Notes under the pieces: generated by a model
What the model was told of the DNA's origin: nothing
What the model saw: the letters and a program-made list of their open reading frames with translations, nothing else
Database searches by the model: none
Origin: Orenia marismortui DSM 5156
GTDB taxonomy: Bacteria > Bacillota > Halanaerobiia > Halobacteroidales > Halobacteroidaceae
Assembly: GCF_000379025.1 (NCBI RefSeq)
Contig: NZ_KB900617.1
Coordinates: 493,547-557,546, forward strand
DNA length: 64,000 bases
Reading direction: 5' to 3'
In this document: positions 19,492-27,347 of the stretch, in pieces
Position numbering within the stretch: the stretch's first letter is position 1
How the letters are laid out: every line of letters begins with the position of its first letter
Translations under genes and position numbers: made by a program

Positions 19492-19914
19492 ATGTTTGAA
19501 CCCTTAAGTACAAGAAAAAAAGAGTTAACTAGTAACTTAAAATCCTTTTGGAATGAAACAAGCTTCTTTAATAATTCTATGGACATGGCAAATATAGGTT
19601 TTGAAACTGATATTAAGGAAGATAATAAAAAATATATTATCACAGCAAACTTACCTGGTTTAAATAAAGAAGATATTTCAATAGAGGCAGATAAAAATTA
19701 CTTGACTATCTCCGCTAATAACGAAAGGTTAGTAAAAGAAGAAAGAAAACAAAATCATATCTACCGTGAAAGTCATATCAGTAATTATCAACGTAGCTTT
19801 TATATTAATAATACTATAACTAGTGAAATCACTGCAAAATTCGATAATGATATTTTAAAGATTAATATTCCAAAGAAAAACACTAGTACTAAATATAAAA
19901 TTGATATCAATTAA
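19492..19914 (+). CDS. Small heat shock protein, Hsp20 family
   Basis: A 140-residue ATP-independent chaperone. The alpha-crystallin domain runs from about residue 40 (ETDIKEDNKKYIITANLPG) to 130, with the usual LPGLNKEDISI and a C-terminal INIPKK in place of the I-x-I motif. It holds unfolding proteins during heat or salt stress. A clear GGAGGTG lies upstream of the ATG. It is one of only five plus-strand genes in the window and is convergent with the TPR gene. Confidence 0.92.
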   Translation: MFEPLSTRKKELTSNLKSFWNETSFFNNSMDMANIGFETDIKEDNKKYIITANLPGLNKEDISIEADKNYLTISANNERLVKEERKQNHIYRESHISNYQRSFYINNTITSEITAKFDNDILKINIPKKNTSTKYKIDIN

Positions 19915-19936
19915 AATTTAATATAACTCAAAAAAT

Positions 19937-19961
19937 AAGGATAGGAATTATGCCTATCCTT
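19937..19961. terminator. Hairpin downstream of hsp20
   Basis: AAGGATAGG (19937-19945) pairs with CCTATCCTT (19953-19961) around a 7-base loop. The T-run is better on the minus strand (TTATTTTTTG), so it may serve read-through in both directions. Confidence 0.55.
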
Positions 19962-20027
19962 AATACACAAACCTATAACATAAAGTGACTTCTTAGTTTC
20001 AAAGGAAGTCTTAGAGTCGCTTAGGTA

Positions 20028-20067
20028 TTAATAAAAGACACAGCATTTCTGCTGTGTCTTTTATTAA
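20028..20067. terminator. Bidirectional terminator between hsp20 and the TPR gene
   Basis: An 18-bp perfect stem: TTAATAAAAGACACAGCA at 20028-20045 and its complement at 20050-20067, with loop TTTC. A-rich and T-rich flanks give a U-tract on either strand. It sits three bases from the stop of the minus-strand TPR gene. Confidence 0.85.
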
Positions 20068-20069
20068 TT

Positions 20070-20825
20070 TTATTTTTTACTTTCAATCAATCTGCTAACA
20101 CGATTTAAGTTAACCTTAGCTTTACTATAATTTGGATTAACTGCTAAAGCTTTTTGATAAGCTGCTTTAGCATTATCTAATTGACCAATATTTTCATAAG
20201 AAATTCCTAGATTATTATATAAATATGGTAACGATGGTTTTAATTTAGTTGCTTGCTTTAAAACAGGAATAGCTTGACTATACTGTCCACTTTGAATATA
20301 AGCAAGACCCAAATTATTTAAAGCATAATAGTTATTTGGAGCAAACTCTACTGCTTTTTTATAGTTAATTATTGCTTCTGATAAATTTCCTTGATTCATA
20401 TATGCTCTACCTAATACATTGTAGGCATCATCTTGTCTACCATTAGCTACTATTGATTCTTTAAGAATATTTACCGCTTCATTCAACTTATCTTCTTTCA
20501 AATAGGTCCTAGCTAAATTAACCATAACCCGATAATGCTTAGGATTAATTTCATGAGCTTGTTTTAACTGAGTTTCGGCAAACTCCACTTTACCTAAACG
20601 ATAATAAGTTAATCCTAAAATATAATGTGGGTACATTAAATCAGGATTTTCTGCAACAGCTTCTACCAATTGACCAACAGCAGCTTCGTAATTACCAGCT
20701 CTAAAGTAATTTAAACCTTTCTGATAAGGGCTCAGATTAGCTTCAGAGGATGCAAAAACACTTCCTGTTAATAACATAATTAAAATTGAAACAATTACTA
20801 TTAAATTATAAGCTTTCTTCTTCAT
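20070..20825 (-). CDS. Exported tetratricopeptide-repeat protein
   Basis: A 251-residue protein with an N-terminal signal sequence (KKKAYNLIVIVSILIMLLTG, cleavage probably after SVFA) and about six TPR units from residue 30 to the end, for example AAVGQLVEAVAENPDLMYPH and ALNNLGLAYIQSGQ. TPR arrays bind partner proteins. With no lipobox it should be secreted to the periplasm. The start is the ATG at 20825; AGGTGAT is its ribosome binding site. Its partner and function are unknown; the upstream luxS gene is 35 bases away and may be co-transcribed. Confidence 0.8.
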   Translation of the reverse strand: MKKKAYNLIVIVSILIMLLTGSVFASSEANLSPYQKGLNYFRAGNYEAAVGQLVEAVAENPDLMYPHYILGLTYYRLGKVEFAETQLKQAHEINPKHYRVMVNLARTYLKEDKLNEAVNILKESIVANGRQDDAYNVLGRAYMNQGNLSEAIINYKKAVEFAPNNYYALNNLGLAYIQSGQYSQAIPVLKQATKLKPSLPYLYNNLGISYENIGQLDNAKAAYQKALAVNPNYSKAKVNLNRVSRLIESKK

Positions 20826-20860
20826 AAATATCACCTACTATTTCAATTTTTTATTCTTAT

Positions 20861-21301
20861 CTATTTCATTTTGCTAACGAATTCTTCTAATTTAGCTTTA
20901 GCTAATTTGGGTTGATGTAATCTATAGTTACCACATTGAATCTCATTCATAGCTGGAACTTCTTCAACCTCGCTTGCAGCTTTAAAACTTTCTACTATTT
21001 TGGCTTTAATTTCTTCTAAATCTCTCTTCCCAAAAACAGTCAAATAAAATCCTGTCAGACAGCCCATAGGTGATAAATCAATTACACCTTCAATAATATC
21101 TCTAATCTTATCTGCTAATAAGTGTTCCATAGAATGAATAATTCCCGGTTCTAAAAAATCTTCATTCGGCTGGCATACCCTAATGTCGTATTTGCTCACA
21201 ACACCATAATCTTCATTCTCATATACTACTACCTCTCTAATATATGGTGCTGTTACTTTTCTATGGTCAAATTCAAAGCTTTCTACATTAGTCTTTTTCA
21301 T
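20861..21301 (-). CDS. luxS: S-ribosylhomocysteine lyase LuxS
   Basis: A 146-residue Fe/Zn enzyme that splits S-ribosylhomocysteine into homocysteine and DPD, the precursor of autoinducer-2. The metal ligands H56, H60 (HSMEH) and C123 (IQCGNYRLH) are present, with catalytic E59 and C81 in MGCLTGFYL. The residue after C81 is Leu where Arg or Gln is usual, a minor variation. AGGAGG lies 8 bases before the ATG at 21301. No pfs (nucleosidase) gene is nearby. The role in methyl-cycle detoxification is secure; signalling is not implied. Confidence 0.95.
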   Translation of the reverse strand: MKKTNVESFEFDHRKVTAPYIREVVVYENEDYGVVSKYDIRVCQPNEDFLEPGIIHSMEHLLADKIRDIIEGVIDLSPMGCLTGFYLTVFGKRDLEEIKAKIVESFKAASEVEEVPAMNEIQCGNYRLHQPKLAKAKLEEFVSKMK

Positions 21302-21526
21302 AGTCAAATCCTCCTTTAAAGTATCTATAAAATATATTCAATTTAAAAATCAATTTCCCTGCAAATATACTAAAACTACTTTAGTTATTTTTAATTCTTT
21401 ATAATTTTATCTTATAAGCAATTATCAAATTATCAAAATCAATTAAGTTTAATTCTTATTTATTCACGAATTAACATCTAGAAATAGGAAAAGATAATTA
21501 AAAAAGGGGGGATTATTATTTCTTAC

Positions 21527-21817
21527 TTGGAAAAAATCAAAGAAAAAAATTCAGATGATTTCTGCTTTGAAGTCAGACATAAAGTTCTAGAAATACCACG
21601 CAACACATATATTAAGGCATTATCAAATTTTGAAAACCCATTTTCTGAAGAAGCAGCCCAACAACTAATCGAAGAATATCTAGACTGGAAAGATGATAAT
21701 GGTTTACTAGGAATGATTAGAATCAATGAGATTAAAAAAGATAATCTAGTAGAATTAGATGCAGCTGTTAGATATGTAGTAAATTGTGAACCAAGCACAT
21801 GCCAAGAATGCCAATAG
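21527..21817 (+). CDS. Small cysteine-tailed hypothetical protein
   Basis: About 96 residues, largely helical and acidic, ending in a CxxxxCxxC-like cluster (CEPSTCQECQ) that could bind a metal. No ATG is available. The TTG at 21527 is 15 bases after a GGGGGG ribosome-binding tract, which is too far. In-frame ATT codons at 21512-21520 lie closer, so an ATT start is possible. A strong terminator overlaps the stop codon, and the coding frame is clean, both supporting a real gene. I do not recognise the family. Confidence 0.6.
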   Translation: MEKIKEKNSDDFCFEVRHKVLEIPRNTYIKALSNFENPFSEEAAQQLIEEYLDWKDDNGLLGMIRINEIKKDNLVELDAAVRYVVNCEPSTCQECQ

Positions 21818-21849
21818 CCCTGTCACTTATTTGCAGGGCCTCTTTTTTT
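21817..21849 (+). terminator. Rho-independent terminator
   Basis: GCCCTG (21817-21822) pairs with CAGGGC (21834-21839), followed by CTCTTTTTTTA. It begins at the last base of the stop codon of the 96-codon gene. Confidence 0.85.
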
Positions 21850-22627
21850 ATAAACTTAATCTCCAAATCTCCTCTAAGGATTTTTGAAACAGCTTATCTA
21901 AACAATTATAGTCAATTGGATCTTTACCCTCCACCTTTAGTACATATTCCTGATAATAATTTATCTGTGTTTCTAAAAAGTCATCAATAATATCTAATCT
22001 TAATATCTCTTTATTATACTTATCAGACTTTTTTTGAATTAATAATGAACTTATTTCCTCTAATAATAGTGAATTATTTAATTCAGAATTCATTAAATTA
22101 TAAAAATTCATAACTGGGATCTTCTTCTTATTCTTTATATAACTGCAGGCTAAAAGAGGCATTATTATATAAAGATACTTTTTTAGATTAATTTTATTTT
22201 CTCCTAAATATTTTTTATAGTTTGCTTTAGCCATATTTAAATAATGATATAATAAAGCCTTAGGTGAAAAATAATCTCTACTTAACCTTCTTAGTCGATC
22301 TATTAAAGTTGAATTTTCTATATAAATACTTGATGAATGTAACCATTCTAAGATAGATGGATTAGATTTTCTAAATAATTTCAAAGTTTTCTGTAGATCC
22401 CAGCCATGTAAATCAATTGAATTATTTATTTGAAGATCTATATAATCTTCTTTCTCTTCTATACTTAAGTACCATTCTATAGGGTGAACATATATAAACC
22501 TAATATCATAATCACTAGTTTCAGATGAAAAACCCCAAGCTCTACTACCAGCTTCCACTGCATACAATATTCTAATATTATTCTCCTCTTCTATATCTCT
22601 TAATTTAGAAATAATTCGATTATACAT
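21848..22627 (-). CDS. Predicted nucleotidyltransferase (PF10127, Pol-beta superfamily)
   Basis: A 259-residue protein with the Pol-beta-type core at residues 25-50: AVEAGSRAWGFSSETSDYDI, where the GS and DxD (S-DYD) elements bind nucleotide and metal. The following RFIYVHPIEWYLSIEEKEDY and the HGWDLQKTLKLFRKSNPSILEWL segment are typical of the RlaP/YcgL-like family. Members are found in RNA-repair and phage contexts, and the substrate is not known. The start is the ATG at 22627 preceded by GGAG. The UDG-like gene is 33 bases upstream, so the two are probably one unit. Confidence 0.75.
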   Translation of the reverse strand: MYNRIISKLRDIEEENNIRILYAVEAGSRAWGFSSETSDYDIRFIYVHPIEWYLSIEEKEDYIDLQINNSIDLHGWDLQKTLKLFRKSNPSILEWLHSSSIYIENSTLIDRLRRLSRDYFSPKALLYHYLNMAKANYKKYLGENKINLKKYLYIIMPLLACSYIKNKKKIPVMNFYNLMNSELNNSLLLEEISSLLIQKKSDKYNKEILRLDIIDDFLETQINYYQEYVLKVEGKDPIDYNCLDKLFQKSLEEIWRLSL

Positions 22628-22660
22628 ATTAACTAACTCCAAACTATTACTGATTAGAAA

Positions 22661-23311
22661 TCAAATTCTTCTTAACAATGCTCTTAGTTTATCCATTGAA
22701 TCATAATGGCTCCACTGGTTAAAAGATGGATGAGGAATATCAGAAATAATCTCTTTTTCTTTAATAATGTCTTCTACTTCCTTAATTAAGTTTAAATAAG
22801 TTGAAGCAAATTTTCCACAAGGAACTAAGTATTCAATACTTGCTTCATTATTTAAAGTAATAGTTAACCTTTTCTTAAAGTTATCCAGCAAAATACTTTT
22901 AACACGATTCCAATCCTTATTCTTATGAAGCTTAGACTTATAATTCGTCCTCAACTTTTCTAAAATATTCACTACTCTCTCATCGCTATCACTTAAGTTA
23001 TATGCTTTCAAACCACCAGCTTGCATAGGAGCAGAGGTAACATTTAAAATACTAAATTCCTGAAGATCATTATACTTATCATTATATTTGTCTACTTGAC
23101 TGACAATCTTTCCGAAAGGATCTTTATACTCTTTTCCATAAATAAATTTGGTCATTTCAACACCTGAACTCCCAGCAACAGGATAACCATATTTCATTTC
23201 CTGAGTATGGGGTGATTCCAAGATAAATAAGACTTTGGAAGATGGGTTAATTACATCTTCAACTTTATATTCTTCTAAATATTGCTCTGTTATCTCTAAT
23301 AAATTCGACAT
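22661..23311 (-). CDS. Uracil-DNA-glycosylase-like protein
   Basis: A 216-residue protein with an alpha/beta core. VLFILESPHTQE (residues 28-39), LNVTSAPMQAGG (near 90) and DIPHPSFNQWSH (near 190) lie where UDG-superfamily proteins have their water-activating, uracil-binding and HPS-type loops. The PHPS element is the best evidence. Canonical catalytic residues of families 1-6 cannot be assigned with certainty, so base excision activity is a hypothesis. It is paired with the nucleotidyltransferase-like gene downstream. Confidence 0.55.
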   Translation of the reverse strand: MSNLLEITEQYLEEYKVEDVINPSSKVLFILESPHTQEMKYGYPVAGSSGVEMTKFIYGKEYKDPFGKIVSQVDKYNDKYNDLQEFSILNVTSAPMQAGGLKAYNLSDSDERVVNILEKLRTNYKSKLHKNKDWNRVKSILLDNFKKRLTITLNNEASIEYLVPCGKFASTYLNLIKEVEDIIKEKEIISDIPHPSFNQWSHYDSMDKLRALLRRI

Positions 23312-23439
23312 TATTATCCTCCAATTTCTTAGATCAATTCTTAATATCTAATAATATGCTTTTCTATATCTAAACTTTTTATCCTTCTTAACTTAAATTA
23401 TTAATTATCTCAATAAAAACAGATATAATTCATAATAAA

Positions 23440-23461
23440 AAACGAGGATAATTCCTCGTTT
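23440..23461 (-). terminator. Terminator downstream of nrdR
   Basis: AAACGAGGA (23440-23448) and TCCTCGTTT (23453-23461) form a 9-bp stem with loop TAAT. The minus-strand continuation is TTTTATTATG. Confidence 0.85.
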
Positions 23462-23480
23462 GTCTCTGATACTTCTAAAT

Positions 23481-23933
23481 TTAATTATCTAACAGCTTAT
23501 CTAATTCCATTCTAAAGGTCTCAATATCTTTAAACTGTCTATACACTGAAGCAAATCGAACATAAGCTATTTCATCCAATTTACTTAAATATTCCATAAC
23601 TATCTCTCCTATAACAGTGCTCTCTACTTCATCTTCCATCTGATTTCTAATCTTCTGCTCTACTGAATTAACTATTCCTTCTAGCTGATCTCGAGATATT
23701 GATCTTTTTTCACAAGACTTTAATAAACCATTTAAAATCTTATTACGATCAAATCTTTCTCGACTTCCATCACGCTTAATTATCATAATAGGTAACTCAT
23801 CTATTCGTTCATAAGTTGTAAACCTCTTAGCACACTCTAAACATTCTCTTCTACGTCTAATGGTTGTATTCTCTTCTGTTGCTCTAGAATCAACTACCTT
23901 ACTTTCAAGATATGTACAATATGGGCATCTCAT
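23481..23933 (-). CDS. nrdR: Transcriptional repressor NrdR
   Basis: A 150-residue repressor of ribonucleotide reductase genes. The zinc ribbon uses C3, C6 (RCPYC) and C31, C34 (CLEC), and the ATP-cone follows from about residue 48 ([20 protein letters not shown]). It senses ATP/dATP and binds NrdR boxes. I place the start at the ATG at 23933 (MRCPYC, the family's usual N-terminus); an ATG three codons upstream sits within the AAGGAAGG ribosome-binding tract. A near-consensus NrdR box lies about 40 bases upstream, suggesting autoregulation. In many Firmicutes nrdR neighbours sigG/ylmC, as it does here apart from the IS insertion. Confidence 0.95.
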   Translation of the reverse strand: MRCPYCTYLESKVVDSRATEENTTIRRRRECLECAKRFTTYERIDELPIMIIKRDGSRERFDRNKILNGLLKSCEKRSISRDQLEGIVNSVEQKIRNQMEDEVESTVIGEIVMEYLSKLDEIAYVRFASVYRQFKDIETFRMELDKLLDN

Positions 23934-23969
23934 AATCTTCATCCTTCCTTCTAAATTTCAAGAAAAACA

Positions 23970-23987
23970 TATACAATATATTGTATA
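23970..23987. promoter_or_regulatory. NrdR box upstream of nrdR
   Basis: TATACAATATATTGTATA is a perfect 18-bp palindrome, and its core CAATATATTG fits the published NrdR-box consensus CwATATwG-type core. A weaker, degenerate palindrome (CATACTGTATATG at 24002-24014) follows at about three helical turns, as expected for paired boxes. Confidence 0.7.
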
Positions 23988-24034
23988 CATTGACATAATA
24001 CCATACTGTATATGAGATGTCCAACTTTTTTAGG

Positions 24035-24053
24035 ATTATTTCTGAATATATAA
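24035..24053 (+). repeat. Left 19-bp direct repeat flanking IS30-family element
   Basis: ATTATTTCTGAATATATAA is repeated exactly at 25284-25302 on the other side of the element, as expected of a target-site duplication. Confidence 0.7.
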
Positions 24054-25283
24054 ATTGCAATATAAAATGCACGGTTTTTTATTACTCAATACCTCATAAA
24101 TTTTAAGCTGCCTTTAACTGTTCTTCAAATATATAATTTGCATTCTTAAACCCAAACATTTTTCGTGGATAATTATTTATCCATCGCTCAATTCTTTTAA
24201 CTTCATTTCTGCTAATATTCTTAAAGCTACTTCCTTTTGGTAAAAACCTTCTAATCATTTTATTTAAATTCTCATTACTACCTCTTTGCCAAGAACAATA
24301 AGCATCAGCATAATATTGACTAGTTCTTGAGATATCACTTCCTGTAAAGGAAGTTTCTATCCCTTCATAATCATAGAATTCTTTACCATTATCTGTAGTT
24401 ATAGTTTTAAATAAGTCTCTAAATTTTCTAACTCCTATTCTTCTTTCTACGCGATCTAATCCTTTTATTACAGATTCTTGAGTCTTATTAGGTATTAGTT
24501 CTATTATTTCTTTGCGACTATATCTCTCTGTTAAAACTAATAAAAAGGGCTCATCTTTACCTTTCCTACCCTCTACTAAGTCCATTTCCCAATGACCTAT
24601 TTCTGACCTTTTATCAGCTTCCTTAGGCCTATCTGATATCTTTCTTCCCTCTTTTCTCCTTTTTGTTGATTCTTTTTCTTTCTGTTTAGATTTATTAGTC
24701 TTTTTATATCTACCATAAACCAAATCTTCTCTATCTATAAACAGAATGCCTTTATCTATATAATTATATATCGTCTTCCAATGTATTTTAATTTCAAACC
24801 CATCATCCTCTTTAATCATCTCTGCAATTACCTCTGGAGAATAATTTCCTTTTATTTTTTCTTCTATGAATTCAGCTAATTGATGATCTTTTCCTATTTT
24901 AATCTTAGCTCCTTTAGCAGTCGCATTGTTATCATATAAGTTTTGAGCTATATCAGCATCGTATTCTATTCTTTTAGTGTAATCTGAATTTAATAATACA
25001 AGCTTTCCCCTTTCAATTTCTCGACTTATTGTCGTCCTATGCCTCCCTAACTCTCTTGCTATTGCTGTCTTCGATTTGTTTTGTATATTATATAAATGTT
25101 CTATTATCTTTCTCTCTTCCCACTTTAAATGTTTTCCTTTTCTACTTTTTGTGTTATAATTATTTTGGCACATATTTAATACCTCCAATGTTTGCTTTGG
25201 TCAGTTAACATTATATATGAGGTATTAATGTGTGTCATTTTTTATTTTTTGAACTATCCGTGCATTTAATTATACAATGCACC
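24054..25283 (-). mobile_element. IS30-family insertion sequence
   Basis: About 1,230 bp, the family's normal size, bounded by 19-bp direct repeats. The subterminal ends carry AAATGCACGG (24065-24074) and its complement CCGTGCATTT (25258-25267), inside a 17-of-21 inverted match, and a second shared block ATACCTCATA near both gene ends. One intact transposase gene fills it. It sits between nrdR and the ylmC-sigG group. Confidence 0.85.
24103..25173 (-). CDS. IS30-family transposase
   Basis: A 356-residue transposase, full length and without frameshift, so the element may be active. The N-terminal helix-turn-helix (KTAIARELGRHRTTISREIE) binds the ends. The DDE catalytic triad is visible in HWEMDLVEG, TTDNGKEF and SNENLNKMIRRFLP. 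It starts at the ATG at 25173, nine bases after GGAGG; a TTG five codons upstream lies within that site and is not the start. The protein recognises the inverted ends described for the element. Confidence 0.95.
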   Translation of the reverse strand: MCQNNYNTKSRKGKHLKWEERKIIEHLYNIQNKSKTAIARELGRHRTTISREIERGKLVLLNSDYTKRIEYDADIAQNLYDNNATAKGAKIKIGKDHQLAEFIEEKIKGNYSPEVIAEMIKEDDGFEIKIHWKTIYNYIDKGILFIDREDLVYGRYKKTNKSKQKEKESTKRRKEGRKISDRPKEADKRSEIGHWEMDLVEGRKGKDEPFLLVLTERYSRKEIIELIPNKTQESVIKGLDRVERRIGVRKFRDLFKTITTDNGKEFYDYEGIETSFTGSDISRTSQYYADAYCSWQRGSNENLNKMIRRFLPKGSSFKNISRNEVKRIERWINNYPRKMFGFKNANYIFEEQLKAA

Positions 25284-25302
25284 ATTATTTCTGAATATAT
25301 AA
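25284..25302 (+). repeat. Right 19-bp direct repeat flanking IS30-family element
   Basis: Exact copy of the left repeat at 24035-24053. The bases between the inverted end and this repeat (about 25268-25283) are not matched on the left, so the exact element end is uncertain by a few bases. Confidence 0.7.
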
Positions 25303-25313
25303 GTAATTTATTC

Positions 25314-25353
25314 CTTAATAAAAAGTATCTCTTAAGAGATACTTTTTATTAAG
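25314..25353. terminator. 40-bp perfect palindrome at the end of the 47-codon gene
   Basis: A loopless perfect palindrome centred on CTTAAG (25331-25336), with TTTTTATTAAG-type A/T-rich ends that give a U-tract on either strand. It overlaps the stop codon of the small gene at 25349. Confidence 0.75.
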
Positions 25354-25492
25354 CCTTATCTTTAACTACCATTAATTTTATATTCCGATTTTGCTCATCT
25401 TCATTAATAGCATTTTCCATATTTTCAAGTTTGTCCAACTCATCAGTACTTAATTTAGCTAACCTATTACTAAACTTTTCTTTTAAAGACAT
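25349..25492 (-). CDS. Small 47-residue hypothetical protein
   Basis: A short frame with an excellent ribosome binding site (AAAGGAGGTAATT directly before ATG at 25492) and a terminator over its stop codon, so it is very likely translated. The product is charged and helical (MSLKEKFSNRLAKLSTDELD, then an acidic stretch) with no membrane segment and no cysteine. It lies between the IS element and ylmC in a sporulation neighbourhood. It does not match Spo0E-type or Sda-type motifs. Function unknown. Confidence 0.65.
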   Translation of the reverse strand: MSLKEKFSNRLAKLSTDELDKLENMENAINEDEQNRNIKLMVVKDKA

Positions 25493-26103
25493 AATTACCT
25501 CCTTTATTAAATACCAAAAATAAATCTAATTCTTTTTATATTATTTATGGTTTAATTAAAATGATATTTGCTTTTATTTTATCTAATTAATAAATCAATT
25601 ATTCGCAGCTAAATAAAAAATATTGGATCTTTAACGATTTTTGTGAAAATACTATATCTAAATTATTTTAAAGATTATTTTTTACCACGAAGGCATACAG
25701 ATATCCAGAAATTAATTCAAGAACATTTTAAAGAATAAATTCAATCTCTTGTTCTTTATTAGTGTCAATTAGCATTTGATTCATTGCTAAACTAATCTTT
25801 TTATCTTTTAACCTTTAGCCCCATTTCATCAGCCCAAGGCTACTTAATCAAGAAGTAAAATACCACTTCTTTCACAGCGCTGTGTTATCAGTGGCTAATT
25901 CTCTAGGTCTTTAAAAAAAACTTTCGCAATAAATTTGCTACTAGCCACTAGCTAATTACTATTTATGATAATTCCTGGTTTCAAAGTATTTTTTATATGA
26001 TTTAATATTTGCTTTTTATGTTTTAATCAAGATCTTAAATTATTGTTAATCACAAAGTTCATTGTTGAAATAAAATCCCTTTTAAAAGGGATTTAACTAA
26101 TAA
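25493..26103. other. 611-bp gap with decayed repeat text
   Basis: It contains ACCACGAA (25684-25691), a segment 'cacagcgctgtgtta' near 25876 that resembles the arm of the element at 3988-4192, and 'gctactagccactagcta' near 25940 that resembles the word repeats at 37600-37690. No gene is seen. It looks like a graveyard of short interspersed repeats. Confidence 0.6.
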
Positions 26104-26379
26104 TTAAATTTCATTGTTTGTATTACTAATATTATTCACTCTATTTACATTAACTAATATTACATCTTCACCTATTCTACTTATTTCTTCCCAAGGTATG
26201 TATACATCATCACCTTTTAGAAAAAATTTGAATCCCTTATCTTCTTTTGGAACTGATATACCTTTGATTTTACCTTCTACTAAATCAATATCAATATCTG
26301 TTATAAGACCTAACCTTTGACCAGTATTAACATCAATAACTTCTTTAGCCCTTAAATCTGAAGTTTTAATAATAATCAT
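26104..26379 (-). CDS. ylmC: PRC-barrel sporulation protein, YlmC/YmxH family
   Basis: A 91-residue single PRC-barrel domain: KTSDLRAKEVIDVNTGQRLG (residues 5-24) and DVYIPWEEISRIGEDVILV (53-71) are family hallmarks. YlmC/YmxH proteins are conserved in spore formers next to sigG, as here; their molecular role is unclear. AGGAGGGG lies only two bases before the ATG at 26379, which is tight. The following ATT codons would have better spacing, so a non-ATG start is conceivable. Confidence 0.88.
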   Translation of the reverse strand: MIIIKTSDLRAKEVIDVNTGQRLGLITDIDIDLVEGKIKGISVPKEDKGFKFFLKGDDVYIPWEEISRIGEDVILVNVNRVNNISNTNNEI

Positions 26380-26506
26380 CCCCTCCTAATCAATAATTCA
26401 CAATTTAATTAATTGAACAAAATTTATAAATATAATATCTACTAAGAGTTAAGTTTTTAATATGATAGATTAGTTTATAAATATTATATGTATTAAAGAT
26501 CAGTAT

Positions 26507-26544
26507 GTTACTTATTTAAATAAAATTTTATTTAAATAAGTAAC
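26507..26544. repeat. 38-bp perfect palindrome
   Basis: A loopless palindrome centred on AAAATTTT (26522-26529), ending GTTAC/GTAAC. It lies in the 237-bp gap between spoIIR and ylmC, followed by a second palindrome at 26576. It may act as a terminator or processing site. Confidence 0.6.
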
Positions 26545-26575
26545 TATAACTTTATTAAGTTACAAGCAAATTCAA

Positions 26576-26613
26576 ATTTTAATAGATAGTATTTAAATAC
26601 TATCTATTAAAAT
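26576..26613 (-). terminator. 38-bp perfect palindrome downstream of spoIIR
   Basis: Centred on TTTAAA (26592-26597), arms beginning ATTTTAATAGATAGTA. It ends four bases before the stop of the spoIIR gene, and its T-rich edge on the minus strand makes it a likely terminator of the sigG-spoIIR transcript. Confidence 0.7.
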
Positions 26614-26616
26614 ATA

Positions 26617-27336
26617 TTAATTAGATCCTGATTTATTATTTTCTTCAGCAGGAAATAACAACTTATTTAAATTTGGAAAAGAAGTCTCTAAAATATGAAC
26701 TAATTTTAATTTGGACTTAACAAACTTAGGATTTTCTCTTATAAATTCTACGAACTTAAATTTAAATTCTATATCCATCTCTTTACTTACCAATTGTTTA
26801 TTTTCAGCAGCTAATTCTTCTAATTCTTTTTTTGATGATTCATCCATAGAATCAACAAAACATAGTGGAGGAAATAATACACACCACCAATTTTCTCCAT
26901 TACCTTCCCCTAATATTACTTTTAAAGCTTTATATTTACCAGACTCTAATGTTTCATTACCATAACTTCGCGTAGGAAAGTAGAAATTATTAAGCTTTAA
27001 ATTAACATCATAGTCTTTATTATGTTCTAGTAATTTTTGGGTGATTATTTCTTTTATGTCTGGTAAGTGTTTTTTTACAATAGCTTCAGCTTGAAAAGGA
27101 TTATCTAATGAAACAAAAAATTTAGATGAGTTTTTAATAATCACATCTCTAACTTCTCTTTTTATTTTTTGATCTTCTAATGAATTACTATTAGCAACAA
27201 CATGTAATCTTAATAGTTGATCTTTAGTATAATTATTAAGACTTGTACTATCTAAAACAATAGTATGTTTCATTCCTACTATAAAGAACGTACTTATTAT
27301 TATAACTACTAAGATTACAAATCTAACGCGTCTCAT
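26617..27336 (-). CDS. spoIIR: Stage II sporulation protein R
   Basis: A 239-residue exported signalling protein with one N-terminal hydrophobic segment (FVILVVIIISTFFIVGM) and the family core LRLHVVANSNSLEDQKIKRE. Made in the forespore, it is secreted across the septum to activate the SpoIIGA protease, which matures pro-sigma-E in the mother cell. The substrate-side genes, spoIIGA and sigE, are at 53443 and 52682. Start: ATG at 27336, six bases after GAGGAGG; the upstream TTG lies inside that site. It follows sigG by 11 bases. Confidence 0.92.
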   Translation of the reverse strand: MRRVRFVILVVIIISTFFIVGMKHTIVLDSTSLNNYTKDQLLRLHVVANSNSLEDQKIKREVRDVIIKNSSKFFVSLDNPFQAEAIVKKHLPDIKEIITQKLLEHNKDYDVNLKLNNFYFPTRSYGNETLESGKYKALKVILGEGNGENWWCVLFPPLCFVDSMDESSKKELEELAAENKQLVSKEMDIEFKFKFVEFIRENPKFVKSKLKLVHILETSFPNLNKLLFPAEENNKSGSN

Positions 27337-27347
27337 ACTAATCCTCC

